DNA of 64,000 bases, from NCBI GenBank assembly GCA_046733295.1, contig JBKPOY010000031.1:62001-126000 (forward strand), written 5' to 3'. The notes under the pieces are model-generated. The model was not told the origin of the DNA and searched no databases. It worked only from the letters and a program-made list of their open reading frames with translations. Position numbers and translations under genes: made by a program. Origin of the DNA: 13-2-20CM-68-14 sp046733295 (GTDB taxonomy: Bacteria > Actinomycetota > Thermoleophilia > Gaiellales > Gaiellaceae). Below are positions 18,632 through 27,125 of the stretch, piece after piece; position 1 is the first letter of the stretch; every line of letters begins with the position of its first letter.

Positions 18632-19351
18632 CTACTTTTGGGACTTGAGAAAGGCGACCAGGGCTTTCGCCTGGCTCTGGGGGATCGAGCCGGGTTTGAT
18701 CGTCGCGCTCATGACGCCCTTCGGGAAGCCCTTTACGACCTGCTTGTCGGGATCCAGGATCGACTCGAGCAGATAGGCCTCGTTCGCAGTCACCGACTGG
18801 CCGGTCGAGAGCTCGGTCTTCGAGCCGAACAGGCCGTTCAGGGGCGGCCCCGTCAGCTTGCCGCCGTTCAGGGAATGACACCCCGAGCAGCCGAGGCTCT
18901 GGAACAGCTTCGCGCCCTCGGCCGAGGGCGCGTTTCGACCTCCGCCCCCGCCCCCGGGCGTCGTGCCGGTCAGCGTCGGCGCCGCGCCCTCGCTGGCCGA
19001 GCCCTCGGCGGCGACGGCGGCGACGTACTTGGCCACAGAGGCCGCGTCGGCGCCGGTCACGAGCTCGCGCGGCATCGGATCGGCGGCGTGGTAGATCTGG
19101 TCGTAGACGACCTGCTCGATCGTGCTCAGCTTGAAGTTCTGCGCCTTCGAACCCGCGAACGCGCCGTCGAGGTCGGGCCCGGTCGTCCCCCGCGTCCCCG
19201 CGTCCTGGAGCTTGTGGCAGCCGCCGCACTTCGAGATGAAGAGCTCCTTGCCCTGCGACGTGTCGCCGCCCTCCGACAGCCCCGTCTGGCCGCAGCCCGA
19301 GGCCGACGCGGCCACCGCCAAGGCGAGGAGTCCGGCGGCGAAGAGGCGCAC
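18632..19351 (-). CDS. lipoprotein diheme cytochrome c
   Basis: An electron carrier of 239 residues. The signal ends in a lipobox-like ASGC near residue 20, so it is likely anchored outside the membrane. Two class I cytochrome domains carry CGGCH (about residue 42) and CSGCH (about residue 155), each followed by a GPxLxG turn. They are separated by a Gly-rich linker. Likely axial methionines lie in DPMPREL and KGVMSATI. It is a plausible donor to the caa3 oxidase encoded on the other side of the intergenic region. The start is GTG 19351, five bases after the STAS gene; it ends the tat-add operon. Confidence 0.9.
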   Translation of the reverse strand: MRLFAAGLLALAVAASASGCGQTGLSEGGDTSQGKELFISKCGGCHKLQDAGTRGTTGPDLDGAFAGSKAQNFKLSTIEQVVYDQIYHAADPMPRELVTGADAASVAKYVAAVAAEGSASEGAAPTLTGTTPGGGGGGRNAPSAEGAKLFQSLGCSGCHSLNGGKLTGPPLNGLFGSKTELSTGQSVTANEAYLLESILDPDKQVVKGFPKGVMSATIKPGSIPQSQAKALVAFLKSQK

Positions 19352-19356
19352 CGGCG

Positions 19357-19722
19357 CTAGGCGGGCGGCTGGCTCGACGTTCCGGCCTGGGAGATCGCCT
19401 CGTCGCGCGTGGGGTAGATCGTGAACACGCGGTCCAGACCCGTGATCTCGAAGATCTTCGTGATGTTGCGGTCGCTGCAGACCAGCGAGAGCTGCCCGTC
19501 GTTCGTCCGCAACCGCTTGACCCCGCCGACCAGGACGCCGAGCGTCGTCGAGTCGATGAACGTCGTGTCCGAGAAGTCCACGATCACTTCCTTGCCGCCC
19601 TGGCCGATCACGTCGAGCAGCTGCTGCTTGAACTCGGGCGCCGTGTAGAGGTCGACCTCGCCCGCCAGCGAGATCACGTAGGCGCCGCCGTCGACCTGTT
19701 CAGTCTTGATGTCGAAGTTCAT
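19357..19722 (-). CDS. anti-sigma factor antagonist (STAS domain)
   Basis: A single STAS domain of 121 residues, of the SpoIIAA/RsbV class that releases a sigma factor by binding its anti-sigma factor. The phosphoacceptor motif is present as DFSDTTFIDSTTLGVLV, with the usual Asp-Ser after the Ile. The start is ATG 19722 with a G-rich ribosome binding site. No anti-sigma kinase or sigma factor is adjacent; the neighbours are a TPR protein and a cytochrome c, so the partner is unknown. Confidence 0.9.
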   Translation of the reverse strand: MNFDIKTEQVDGGAYVISLAGEVDLYTAPEFKQQLLDVIGQGGKEVIVDFSDTTFIDSTTLGVLVGGVKRLRTNDGQLSLVCSDRNITKIFEITGLDRVFTIYPTRDEAISQAGTSSQPPA

Positions 19723-19751
19723 CGTTCCCCCGGCTCGTGGACGCGGGGAGT

Positions 19752-20603
19752 CTACTTCCCGGCTCCGGCCGACAGCGTCAGCACCGCGAGACGCTCGCGG
19801 GCCGTGCTCGCAGTCGGATCCGTCGGCGCGAGCTTGATCACCTTCCTGTACGCGGGGATGGCGACCTTGGTGTCGCCGAGGAAGTCGGCAATCTGGGCGA
19901 GGTGGTACTGCGTGTTCGGATCGTCGGGCTGCAGCTTGGCGATCCGCTTGTAGTACTGCTCGTCCTTGCGCAGGGCGGTGCTCGACTCGGAGAACGCGGC
20001 GTTGGCCTTCTGGCTCAGCTGCTGCAAGATCTGGTCCTGGCTGAGGATCTGACCGAGCTGGCTCGACGGTGAGACGCCGACCACGGTGCCGAAGCTGAGC
20101 GGAGCCTGGGCCTGCAGCGCGCGCGCTTCGGCGTCCTTCTCCGACGCTCTGTTCTCGTAGTAGCCCGCCACGCGCTGGAGCGCGTCGATGTCGTTCGGCC
20201 GCAGCGTCAGATACTGCTCGAGCGCCCGGTTGGCCTCGTCGAGCTTGCCGTCGGTCTGGTACGCGGTCGCGAGATCGCTCCACGCGTCGGCGTCCTGCGG
20301 GTTCTGCTCCGTCCGCTCCTGGGCCTTCTTCACGCCGGAGCTGACGCTCGAGCCGCCGCTCCCGAAGATGTTGAAGTTGCCGCGCAGGAGGTCGCCGATC
20401 CCGGTCGACCCCGAGCCGACGCCGAAGAAGACGAAACCGCCCGCGAACACGATCGCCAGCAGCAGGAACACCCACTTCGCCTGTCGCCGCAGGCGGGGGA
20501 AGAACATGGTCTGCTCAACGGACGGAGGCCGGCGCGCTGAAGCCTGACGCCGTGTCGAGCTCTTCGCGGCCTTGCGCCGCGCCTGTGCCGCTCCTCGGGC
20601 CAT
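19752..20603 (-). CDS. membrane-anchored TPR protein
   Basis: A protein of 283 residues with a very basic N-terminus (many Arg/Lys in the first 45), one transmembrane helix at about 43-62 (WVFLLLAIVFAGGFVFFGVG), a Gly/Ser linker and TPR-like repeats outside (ADAWSDLATAYQTDGKLDEA, NDIDALQRVAGYYENRA, PNTQYHLAQIADFLGDTKVA). TPR arrays bind proteins; the partner is unknown. The start is ATG 20603, six bases after the adenosine deaminase stop. TACCCT (complement of 20612-20617) eight bases upstream could give it a separate transcript. Confidence 0.8.
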   Translation of the reverse strand: MARGAAQARRKAAKSSTRRQASARRPPSVEQTMFFPRLRRQAKWVFLLLAIVFAGGFVFFGVGSGSTGIGDLLRGNFNIFGSGGSSVSSGVKKAQERTEQNPQDADAWSDLATAYQTDGKLDEANRALEQYLTLRPNDIDALQRVAGYYENRASEKDAEARALQAQAPLSFGTVVGVSPSSQLGQILSQDQILQQLSQKANAAFSESSTALRKDEQYYKRIAKLQPDDPNTQYHLAQIADFLGDTKVAIPAYRKVIKLAPTDPTASTARERLAVLTLSAGAGK

Positions 20604-20609
20604 CCGCCG

Positions 20610-21617
20610 CTAGGGTACCTCGACGCCGGCGGAGGAGACGGAGGCCCAGTCGAACGACTCGCTCACCTCCCGCAGGCGGTGCTTCGTCTCGTCGTCGCAG
20701 AGCGCTCCCTCGACCCCGGCCGCATAGAAGACGCGCGGCTCGATCCCGAACGAGCAGGCGGCGGCGTAGTCCTGGGCCAGGTCGGTGCCGAACATCGCCG
20801 GGTCGTCCGTGGAGATCGAGCAGAGGGCGCCCGCCGCGACGAGCTGCGGCAGAGGATGCTCCTCGAGGGAGCGCACGACCCTCGTTCGCAGGTTCGAGCA
20901 CGGACAGACATCGAGCACGATGCGCCGGTCCGCGAGCTCGCGCAGCAGCTCCGGGTCCTCGACAGCCCGGATGCCGTGGCGCAGCCGCCGTGCTCCGAGG
21001 GCGTCGAGCGCGGCGCGCACCGAGGCCGGGCCGGCCGCCTCTCCCGCGTGCGGCACCGAGGCGAGGCCGTCGTCTCGCGCGGCGGCGAAGACCGCCTCGT
21101 ACGGCTCCGGTGGGAACTCCGCCTCGAGCCCGCCGAGGCCGAGGCCGAGGACGCCGCGTTCGCGGTACTTCGCGGCGTACCGCGCGGTCGCCGCCGCCTC
21201 GTCGAGACCGAAGCCGCGAGGGATGTCGGGCGTGAGGCGCACTTCGACCCCGTGGCGCTCGCGCGCCTCCTGGGCCCCGTCGCAGACGCCGCTGAACATC
21301 TCGTCCCAGTCGACGCCGCGCCTCGCGCGCTCGGCCGGCGAGAAGATCCCCTCCAGGTAGACCGCCCCGTGGGCGGCCGCCTCGGCTGCGTAGTCGACGA
21401 CGATCTGCCTGAAGTCGTCCGCCCGCTGCAGCGCGTTGGTGGTCAGGATCCAGACCTCGATGAAGTGCGCGAAGTCCCGGAAGTCGTAGAGCGCCTGCAA
21501 CCCCGCGACCGAGTTGGCGGGAAGCGGATAGTCGTTGCGCCGTGCGATCTCGAGCAGGGTCTCCGGCCTGACCGTCCCCTCGAGGTGGACGTGAAGCTCG
21601 ATCTTCGGGTACGTCAC
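20610..21617 (-). CDS. add: adenosine deaminase family protein
   Basis: A metal-dependent hydrolase of 335 residues that would deaminate adenosine/deoxyadenosine (or adenine) in purine salvage. GTG 21617 overlaps the tatC stop as GTGA and puts the metal motif HVHLEG right at the N-terminus, as is usual. Further ligands and catalytic residues appear as VPHAGEAA (His and Glu), RLRHGIRA and STDDPAMFG (catalytic His and Asp-Asp). Length is normal. Adenosine versus adenine specificity cannot be decided by eye. Its presence between tat genes and a TPR gene looks like simple operon packing. Confidence 0.88.
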   Translation of the reverse strand: MTYPKIELHVHLEGTVRPETLLEIARRNDYPLPANSVAGLQALYDFRDFAHFIEVWILTTNALQRADDFRQIVVDYAAEAAAHGAVYLEGIFSPAERARRGVDWDEMFSGVCDGAQEARERHGVEVRLTPDIPRGFGLDEAAATARYAAKYRERGVLGLGLGGLEAEFPPEPYEAVFAAARDDGLASVPHAGEAAGPASVRAALDALGARRLRHGIRAVEDPELLRELADRRIVLDVCPCSNLRTRVVRSLEEHPLPQLVAAGALCSISTDDPAMFGTDLAQDYAAACSFGIEPRVFYAAGVEGALCDDETKHRLREVSESFDWASVSSAGVEVP

Positions 21618-22381
21618 GACGGTTCGGGCGCGGCGACCTCTCGGCTCCACCAGCGCTTCTCGAACACGCTCGCCAGCACGATCGAGAGCAGGTAGAGGGC
21701 GATCAAAGGGATCATCTCGAAGGTCGTCGTGACCGGGTCGACGCCCGGGAGCGCAACGGCCAGCGCGGCCATCACCACGACGCCGGTCCGCCAGTTTCGG
21801 CGCAGCTTCGCCGCCGTGAAGACCCGCAGCCGGACCAGCGCCAGGACGAAGATGGGCACCTCGAAGACGATCCCGACCGCGAGCAGCGCGAGCGCCGTGA
21901 ACGAGTAGTAGTCGCGCGCGCGGATCAGGATCCGGTAGTGCTCGTCGTCGTAGTTGGTCAGGAAGTGGACGGCGGCCGGCAGCACGACGAAGTAACCGAA
22001 TGCGATCCCCGCGACGAGCAGCGCGAACGAGAACGCGACGAACCCGGCGATCACCCGCTGGGTGTGGGCGACGAAGGCCGGCGCGAGGAAGCTCCAGACC
22101 TGCCAGAAGATCACCGGCATCGACAGCAGCAGCCCCGCGTACATGCTCACCATCAACGAGGTCAGGAAGGGCTCGGCGACCCCAAAGGTCACCGGCTTCC
22201 GCTTGTCCGCCGGAAGCGGCTCGTTCAGCCAGTGGAGGAGGTGTCCACGGAAGACGTAGGCGATCACGGTCGCGACGACGAGCGCCGCGAGCGAGATCAG
22301 GATGCGCGTGCGCAGCTCGTCCAGGTGCTCGACGAGCGTCGCCTCCTCGCCGTGGCGAAGGCGGCGCGGCAACCGCTTCAT
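21614..22381 (-). CDS. tatC: twin-arginine translocase subunit TatC
   Basis: The six-helix receptor component of the Tat system, 255 residues, which recognises twin-arginine signals and exports folded proteins. The N-terminal motif EATLVEHLDELRTRIL with its conserved Glu and Leu-Arg-Arg-like region is characteristic, as are FLAPAF in the central part and the PGVDPVTT segment near the last helices. The C-terminal tail is short. Four bases separate it from tatA. It should work with TatA just upstream; no separate tatB is seen here. Confidence 0.95.
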   Translation of the reverse strand: MKRLPRRLRHGEEATLVEHLDELRTRILISLAALVVATVIAYVFRGHLLHWLNEPLPADKRKPVTFGVAEPFLTSLMVSMYAGLLLSMPVIFWQVWSFLAPAFVAHTQRVIAGFVAFSFALLVAGIAFGYFVVLPAAVHFLTNYDDEHYRILIRARDYYSFTALALLAVGIVFEVPIFVLALVRLRVFTAAKLRRNWRTGVVVMAALAVALPGVDPVTTTFEMIPLIALYLLSIVLASVFEKRWWSREVAAPEPS

Positions 22382-22385
22382 CGGG

Positions 22386-22646
22386 CTAGGGGGTGCTGTC
22401 GCGCTCCTCGGAGCGCTGCTGGGCGACGCCGACCGGATGCTCCTCGGGCGGAGGCGTCTGCGCCGCGGTCAGCTCTCCGCGGGTGCGCTCCTCGTCGCGA
22501 TCCTTGTCGCCGCTGATCGAGTCCTTGAACTCGCGCATCCCGCGGCCCAGCGACCGGCCCATCTCGGGCAGTCGCTTCGGCCCGAAGACGAGCAGGATCA
22601 CGAGCAGGAGGATCAGGAGCTCTGGAATTCCGATCCAGCTCGGCAC
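22386..22646 (-). CDS. tatA: twin-arginine translocase subunit TatA
   Basis: A pore-forming Tat component of 86 residues. One N-terminal helix (IPELLILLLVILLVF) is followed by the FGPKRLPEMGRSLGRG hinge and amphipathic helix, then a charged, Pro-rich tail. The start is GTG 22646, six bases after a TACGCT -10 box, so the mRNA is likely leaderless. It heads an operon with tatC, add, the TPR gene, the STAS gene and the cytochrome gene. Confidence 0.93.
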   Translation of the reverse strand: MPSWIGIPELLILLLVILLVFGPKRLPEMGRSLGRGMREFKDSISGDKDRDEERTRGELTAAQTPPPEEHPVGVAQQRSEERDSTP

Positions 22647-22652
22647 GCCTAC

Positions 22653-22658
22653 AGCGTA
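22653..22658 (-). promoter_or_regulatory. -10 box of the tatA operon (leaderless)
   Basis: TACGCT read on the minus strand, six bases before GTG 22646. It is one of ten TANNNT boxes in the window set 6-8 bases before a start codon. Confidence 0.5.
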
Positions 22659-22699
22659 GCTCGCGTTTCGGAGGCGCGCTACGCGGCAACCGGTCCTCG

Positions 22700-23644
22700 A
22701 TGCGGAAGAAACCTCTCGGTGAGCAGGTTCTCGTCGTCACGGGCGCGTCCAGCGGGCTCGGTCGCGCGGTGGCGATCCTCGCCGCCCGGCGGGGCGCAAA
22801 GATCGTCGTGGCCGCCCGCGGGGCTGACGGGGTCGCCGCCACGGTCGAGGAGGTCGTGCGCGCGGGGTCGCAAGGACTCGGCGTCGAGCACGATGCCGCC
22901 GAGCGGGAGCAGAACGACGAGCTGGTCCGCCGATCGCTCGAGCGCTTCGGCCGCATCGACACGTTCGTCGCCAACGCGATCGTGACCGTCTACGCCGAAA
23001 TCGAGCAGCTCGAGCCCGACGAGCTCCGCCGGGTGATGGAAGTCAACTTCTTCGGCGTCGCCAACGCCTATTGGGCCTCGCTGCCCGCCCTGAAGGAGAG
23101 CCGCGGCACCTTCCTGCACGTCTCGTCTGCCCTCGCCTATCGCGGCATCCCGCTCCAGGCGGCCTACTGCTCGTCGAAGGCAGCGGCGCGGGCGTTCCTC
23201 GAATCCGCGCGCGTCGAACAGCAGAAGCGCGGAACGGGCGTCGCCGTCTCGCTCGTCCTGCCCGGCGCCATCAACACGCCGCAGTTCGACCGCGCCCGGC
23301 AGAAGCTCGGCAAGCAGCCCCAGCCCGTGCCGCCCATCTACCAGCCGGAGCCCTTCGCCGAGGCCGTGCTCCGCTGCGCCGAGGATCCGATCCGCGAGCT
23401 GCCGATCTCCTGGGGCGCCCAGAAGCTGCTCTGGGGCCAGAAGCTCTCACCCCGGGCGGGCGACTGGATCCTGCGGCGAACGGGCTGGACGAACCAGCAC
23501 ACGGACGAGGACAAGCCCATCGGGTCGCCCGACAACCTGTTCGTGGCCCTGCCCGGCGACCCCGGGGCGCACGGGCGTTTCGACGACCAGGCGAAGGCCT
23601 CGACCCTGTGGACTCGTCTGCGGTTGCTGATCCCCAAGCACTAG
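22700..23644 (+). CDS. short-chain dehydrogenase/reductase
   Basis: A classical SDR of 314 residues using NAD(P). The cofactor loop is VTGASSGLGRA near residue 13, NAxx in place of NNAG is VANAIV, and the catalytic Ser-Tyr-Lys set is VSSALAYRG with YCSSKAA. About 60 C-terminal residues extend beyond the core and carry a WGAQKLLWGQKLSP segment, as in membrane-associated SDRs of this subgroup. The start is ATG 22700. The substrate is not deducible. It converges with the next gene, their stop codons overlapping in the sequence CTAG. Confidence 0.85.
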   Translation: MRKKPLGEQVLVVTGASSGLGRAVAILAARRGAKIVVAARGADGVAATVEEVVRAGSQGLGVEHDAAEREQNDELVRRSLERFGRIDTFVANAIVTVYAEIEQLEPDELRRVMEVNFFGVANAYWASLPALKESRGTFLHVSSALAYRGIPLQAAYCSSKAAARAFLESARVEQQKRGTGVAVSLVLPGAINTPQFDRARQKLGKQPQPVPPIYQPEPFAEAVLRCAEDPIRELPISWGAQKLLWGQKLSPRAGDWILRRTGWTNQHTDEDKPIGSPDNLFVALPGDPGAHGRFDDQAKASTLWTRLRLLIPKH

Positions 23645-24033
23645 TAGGTGACCGCTCGCGTGCGCCCCGTCGTCATCTGCACGATCCAGGCCGAGAGCAC
23701 GAGGCTCGGGAAGCTCGAGAAGAGCCCGTACGAAGGGAGGGCGGGGATCACGTGCCCGCCGAGATCCGGCATCGCCTGGACGAGTGCGAGGCTGACGACG
23801 CGGCCGGCGAGCAGCGCGCCGGCGGCGAACGCGAGTGGGCAGTCGTAGCCGAGGATCCGCATGACGAGCTTGACGCCGACGGCACCGAAGATGCTGGTCA
23901 GGATCGCCCACATTTCGACGCTCGTCGAGGGCGCGAAGCCCACGAACAGCGCGGAGATCCAGGAGCTGACGGCGCCGCCCGCGAGCACCGCCACGAGTGC
24001 GGTTCCGAAGTTGGGCTGCCTGGTGTCGGCCAT
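23641..24033 (-). CDS. hypothetical four-helix membrane protein
   Basis: A protein of 130 residues with no family recognised. Four hydrophobic stretches are visible (about 10-30, 40-60, 67-85, 105-122), with a conserved-looking GYDCPLAFAAGALLAGR segment holding the only cysteine. The start is ATG 24033 with an excellent AAGGAGG site. It is divergent from sufC, 156 bases away, and may be unrelated to it. Confidence 0.6.
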   Translation of the reverse strand: MADTRQPNFGTALVAVLAGGAVSSWISALFVGFAPSTSVEMWAILTSIFGAVGVKLVMRILGYDCPLAFAAGALLAGRVVSLALVQAMPDLGGHVIPALPSYGLFSSFPSLVLSAWIVQMTTGRTRAVTY

Positions 24034-24189
24034 GGTTCCTCCTTACGGCGTGGCCGCCCGCCAAGTTCGAGATGTTGCGAGGGGATTCGGCCCCTCCGCG
24101 ACGTCTCTGTATCCCTCATCCGGAGGCATCGCGGAAGCCGCTAGCATGGGTCTCGCGAGGACGCCCCACCGGCGCGCGCACCCTGATCA

Positions 24190-24966
24190 ATGGCACTTCT
24201 AGAGCTCAAGAATCTGTATGTCGCGCTCGAGGACGGCACCGAGATCGTCAAGGGCGTCGATCTCGCCGTGAACACGGACGAGACGCACGCGATCATGGGC
24301 CCGAACGGCTCCGGCAAGTCGACGCTCGCGTACGCGCTGATGGGCCATCCCGCGTACGAGATCACCGAGGGGCAGATCCTGCTCGACGGCGACGACGTCT
24401 CGGAGATGGAGGCGGACGAGCGCGCCCAGAAGGGCCTCTTCCTCGCCTTCCAGTACCCGCACGCTGTCCCCGGGGTGACGGTGACGAGCTTCCTGCGCTC
24501 CGCCATCAACTCGATCCGCAAGGCGAAGGCGGGTGAGGACGACCCGATCCCGATTCCCGAGTTCCGCAAGGACCTGATGGCCGCCATGGAGCGCCTCAAG
24601 GTCCCGCGCGAGATGGCGAGCCGCTACCTCAACGAGGGGTTCTCAGGCGGTGAGAAGAAGCGCGTCGAGATCCTGCAGATGGCCATGCTGAAGCCGCGCA
24701 TCGCGGTGCTCGACGAGACCGACTCCGGGCTCGACATCGACGCACTCAAGATCGTCGCGAGCGGCGTCAAGGAGCTTGTCGGGCCTAACATGGGTGCAGT
24801 CGTGATCACGCACTACCAGCGGATTCTCAACTACATCGAGCCCGACTTCGTGCACGTCTTCGTCGGCGGGCGTATTGTCGAGGAAGGCGGGCCCGAGCTC
24901 GCACACAAGCTGGAGGCCGAGGGCTACGAGGCGTTCGCACCGGCCCCGGTCGGAGGGGAGGCCTGA
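24190..24966 (+). CDS. sufC: Fe-S cluster assembly ATPase SufC
   Basis: The ABC-type ATPase of the SufBCD scaffold, 258 residues. It shows Walker A GPNGSGKST at about 36-44, the Q-loop in FLAFQYPHAVPGV (the typical SufC form), the signature FSGGEKKRVEILQ, Walker B IAVLDETDSGLDID and the switch His in VITHYQRIL. The start is ATG 24190; TAGCAT near 24143-24148 may be its -10 box, giving a leader of about 35 bases. It overlaps sufB by one base (TGATG). Confidence 0.97.
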   Translation: MALLELKNLYVALEDGTEIVKGVDLAVNTDETHAIMGPNGSGKSTLAYALMGHPAYEITEGQILLDGDDVSEMEADERAQKGLFLAFQYPHAVPGVTVTSFLRSAINSIRKAKAGEDDPIPIPEFRKDLMAAMERLKVPREMASRYLNEGFSGGEKKRVEILQMAMLKPRIAVLDETDSGLDIDALKIVASGVKELVGPNMGAVVITHYQRILNYIEPDFVHVFVGGRIVEEGGPELAHKLEAEGYEAFAPAPVGGEA

Positions 24967-26381
24967 TGGCCGTCACGCCAGAAACCGAGATCGTCGCCGG
25001 GATCGGCAACGACTATAAGTACGGCTTCAGGGACGAGGAGAACTACGTCTTCAAGTCGGAGCGCGGGTTGTCGCGCGAGGTCGTCGAGGCGATCTCCGAC
25101 CACAAGGACGAACCCGAGTGGATGCGCAAGTTCCGCCTGAAGTCGCTCGAGTACTTCCAGGCCCGCCCGCTGCCGACCTGGGGCGGCGATCTGACCCAGA
25201 TCGACTTCGACAACATCTACTACTACATCAAGCCGACCGAGAAGCAGGCCCAGTCCTGGGAAGACCTGCCGCCGGACATCAAGAACACCTGGGACCGGCT
25301 CGGCATCCCGGAGGCCGAGCGGAAGTTCCTCGCCGGCGTCGGCGCGCAGTACGAGTCCGAGGTCGTGTACCACAAGCTGCAGGAGCAGCTCGAGTCGCAG
25401 GGCGTGATCTTCCTCGACATGGACTCGGGCCTCCGTGAGCACGAGGAGCTCGTCAAGCAGTACTTCGGGACGATCATCCCGCAGAACGACAACAAGTTCG
25501 CAGCGCTGAACTCGGCCGTCTGGTCGGGCGGCTCGTTCATCTACGTGCCGCCGGGTGTCTCGATCGAGATGCCGCTCCAGGCCTACTTCCGGATCAACGC
25601 CGAGAACATGGGCCAGTTCGAGCGCACGCTGATCATCGTCGACGAGGGGGCGTACGTGCACTACGTGGAGGGCTGCACGGCGCCGATCTACACGACCGAC
25701 TCGCTCCACTCGGCGGTCGTCGAGATCATCGTCAAGGAAGGCGGCCGTTGCCGCTACACGACGATCCAGAACTGGTCGACCAACGTCTACAACCTCGTCA
25801 CCAAGCGCGCGGTCGCCTACAAGGACGCGACGATGGAGTGGGTCGACGGCAACCTGGGCTCGAAGCTGACGATGAAGTATCCGGCGATCTGGCTGCTCGG
25901 CGAGCGGGCTCACGGCGAGGTGCTCTCGATCGCGTTCGCGAACGAGGGCCAGCACCAGGACGCCGGCGGGAAGGCGGTCCATGTCGCGCCGAAGACGACC
26001 TCCACGATCACGTCGAAGTCGATCTCGAAGAACGGCGGCCGGGCCTCCTACCGCGGGCTGCTCGAGGTGGCCAAGGGCGCGGAGGGAGCGAAGTCGAAGG
26101 TCGTCTGCGACGCGTTGATCCTCGACGAGGAGTCGCGCACCGACACCTACCCCTACATCCGGATCGACGAGAACAACGTCGACATCGGCCACGAGGCGAC
26201 GGTGTCGAAGATCGGCGAGGAGCAGCTCTTCTACCTGATGTCGCGCGGCCTCTCGGAGGCCGAGGCGGCCGCGATGATCGTCTCGGGCTTCGTCGAGCCG
26301 ATCACGAAGGAGCTCCCGCTCGAGTACGCAGTGGAAATGAACCGGTTGATCCAGCTGCAGATGGAAGGATCGGTTGGCTGA
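24966..26381 (+). CDS. sufB: Fe-S cluster assembly protein SufB
   Basis: A scaffold subunit of 471 residues on which Fe-S clusters are built with SufC and SufD. It carries the conserved YVPPGVSIEMPLQAYFRIN, VEGCTAP with the cluster/persulfide cysteine, the beta-helix core and the C-terminal HEATVSKIGEEQLFYLMSRG helix found in all SufB proteins. Length is normal, and no intein is inserted (SufB is a common intein site in actinobacteria). The ATG 24966 start overlaps the sufC stop. Two VOC genes are inserted between it and sufD. Confidence 0.97.
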   Translation: MAVTPETEIVAGIGNDYKYGFRDEENYVFKSERGLSREVVEAISDHKDEPEWMRKFRLKSLEYFQARPLPTWGGDLTQIDFDNIYYYIKPTEKQAQSWEDLPPDIKNTWDRLGIPEAERKFLAGVGAQYESEVVYHKLQEQLESQGVIFLDMDSGLREHEELVKQYFGTIIPQNDNKFAALNSAVWSGGSFIYVPPGVSIEMPLQAYFRINAENMGQFERTLIIVDEGAYVHYVEGCTAPIYTTDSLHSAVVEIIVKEGGRCRYTTIQNWSTNVYNLVTKRAVAYKDATMEWVDGNLGSKLTMKYPAIWLLGERAHGEVLSIAFANEGQHQDAGGKAVHVAPKTTSTITSKSISKNGGRASYRGLLEVAKGAEGAKSKVVCDALILDEESRTDTYPYIRIDENNVDIGHEATVSKIGEEQLFYLMSRGLSEAEAAAMIVSGFVEPITKELPLEYAVEMNRLIQLQMEGSVG

Positions 26382-26772
26382 GCTCGGGGTGGAGCGGGCC
26401 GATTTCGTGGCCGTTCCCGTCCAAAACCTGAAGCGGGCCGACGAGTTCTACGGGAAGACGCTCGGCCTGGACCGCAACCCCAACTCGAGCGACCGCTGGG
26501 TCGAGTACGAGCTCGGAAACGTGACGCTCGCGCTCGTCTCGCCCGATGCGATGGGCCCGGACTTCCGGGCCGAGGGGCACCAGATGCCGATCGGGCTACG
26601 CGTCCCCGACGTCGCGGCGGCCCGCGCCAAGCTCGAGGCGGAGGGGATCGAGTTCAAGCACGAGACGATCGATTCCGGCGTCTGCCACCTCGCGACCTTC
26701 TCCGATCCCGACGGCAACACCCTCCAGCTCCACCGCCGGTACGCGCCGTTCCGCGACGGCTCTCTGCCCTGA
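26374..26772 (+). CDS. VOC/glyoxalase-fold protein 1 in the suf operon
   Basis: A vicinal-oxygen-chelate fold protein of 132 residues. The start is probably TTG 26374, inside the sufB end, with GGAAGGAT upstream; GTG 26389 is possible but has a weaker site. Its pattern DFVAVPVQNLKRADEFYGKTL, VTLALVSP, LRVPDVAAARAKLEAEGIEF and FSDPDGNTLQLH is typical of the fold. The first metal-ligand position, usually His, is Asp (ADFVAV), so glyoxalase activity is doubtful. Closely related to the next gene by tandem duplication. Confidence 0.85.
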   Translation: MAELGVERADFVAVPVQNLKRADEFYGKTLGLDRNPNSSDRWVEYELGNVTLALVSPDAMGPDFRAEGHQMPIGLRVPDVAAARAKLEAEGIEFKHETIDSGVCHLATFSDPDGNTLQLHRRYAPFRDGSLP

Positions 26773-27125
26773 TGCAGATCGAGCGCGTCGATTTCGTCGA
26801 CGTCCCGTCGCGTGACCTCGAGCGGTCGATCGCCTTCTACCGCGACGTGCTCTCGTTGCCGCAGAACCCGCGCGAGCCGACCGAGTTCGAGGCGGGCAAC
26901 GTGACGCTTGCCATCTGGGATCCCGAGGCCCAGGGCGTCGAGTTCTCGGGCGGCGCCAGCCACGGGATCGCGCTGCGGGTCGCCGACGTGGCTGCCGCCC
27001 GTGCGGAGCTCGAGGCCAAGGGCGTCGAGTTCGTCGGCGAGCGCGACTCGGGCGTCTGCAACATGGCCTTCTTCACGGATCCCGACGGCAACTCGTTGAT
27101 CCTCCACCGGCGGTACGCACCGTGA
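26772..27125 (+). CDS. VOC/glyoxalase-fold protein 2 in the suf operon
   Basis: A VOC protein of 117 residues, paralogous to the preceding one: DFVDVPSRDLERSIAFYRDVL, GNVTLAIWDPEA, LRVADVAAARAELEAKGVEF, DSGVCNMAFFTDPDGNSLIL. Again Asp replaces the first His ligand. A Cys in SGVC is shared by both paralogs. It is coupled to VOC 1 (TGATG) and to sufD (GTGA), so it is co-translated with the Fe-S scaffold. Ligand and reaction are unknown. Confidence 0.85.
   Translation: MQIERVDFVDVPSRDLERSIAFYRDVLSLPQNPREPTEFEAGNVTLAIWDPEAQGVEFSGGASHGIALRVADVAAARAELEAKGVEFVGERDSGVCNMAFFTDPDGNSLILHRRYAP

Noticed and set aside
24966..26381. A possible intein in SufB
   Set aside because: The length is normal and the usual insertion regions are uninterrupted.
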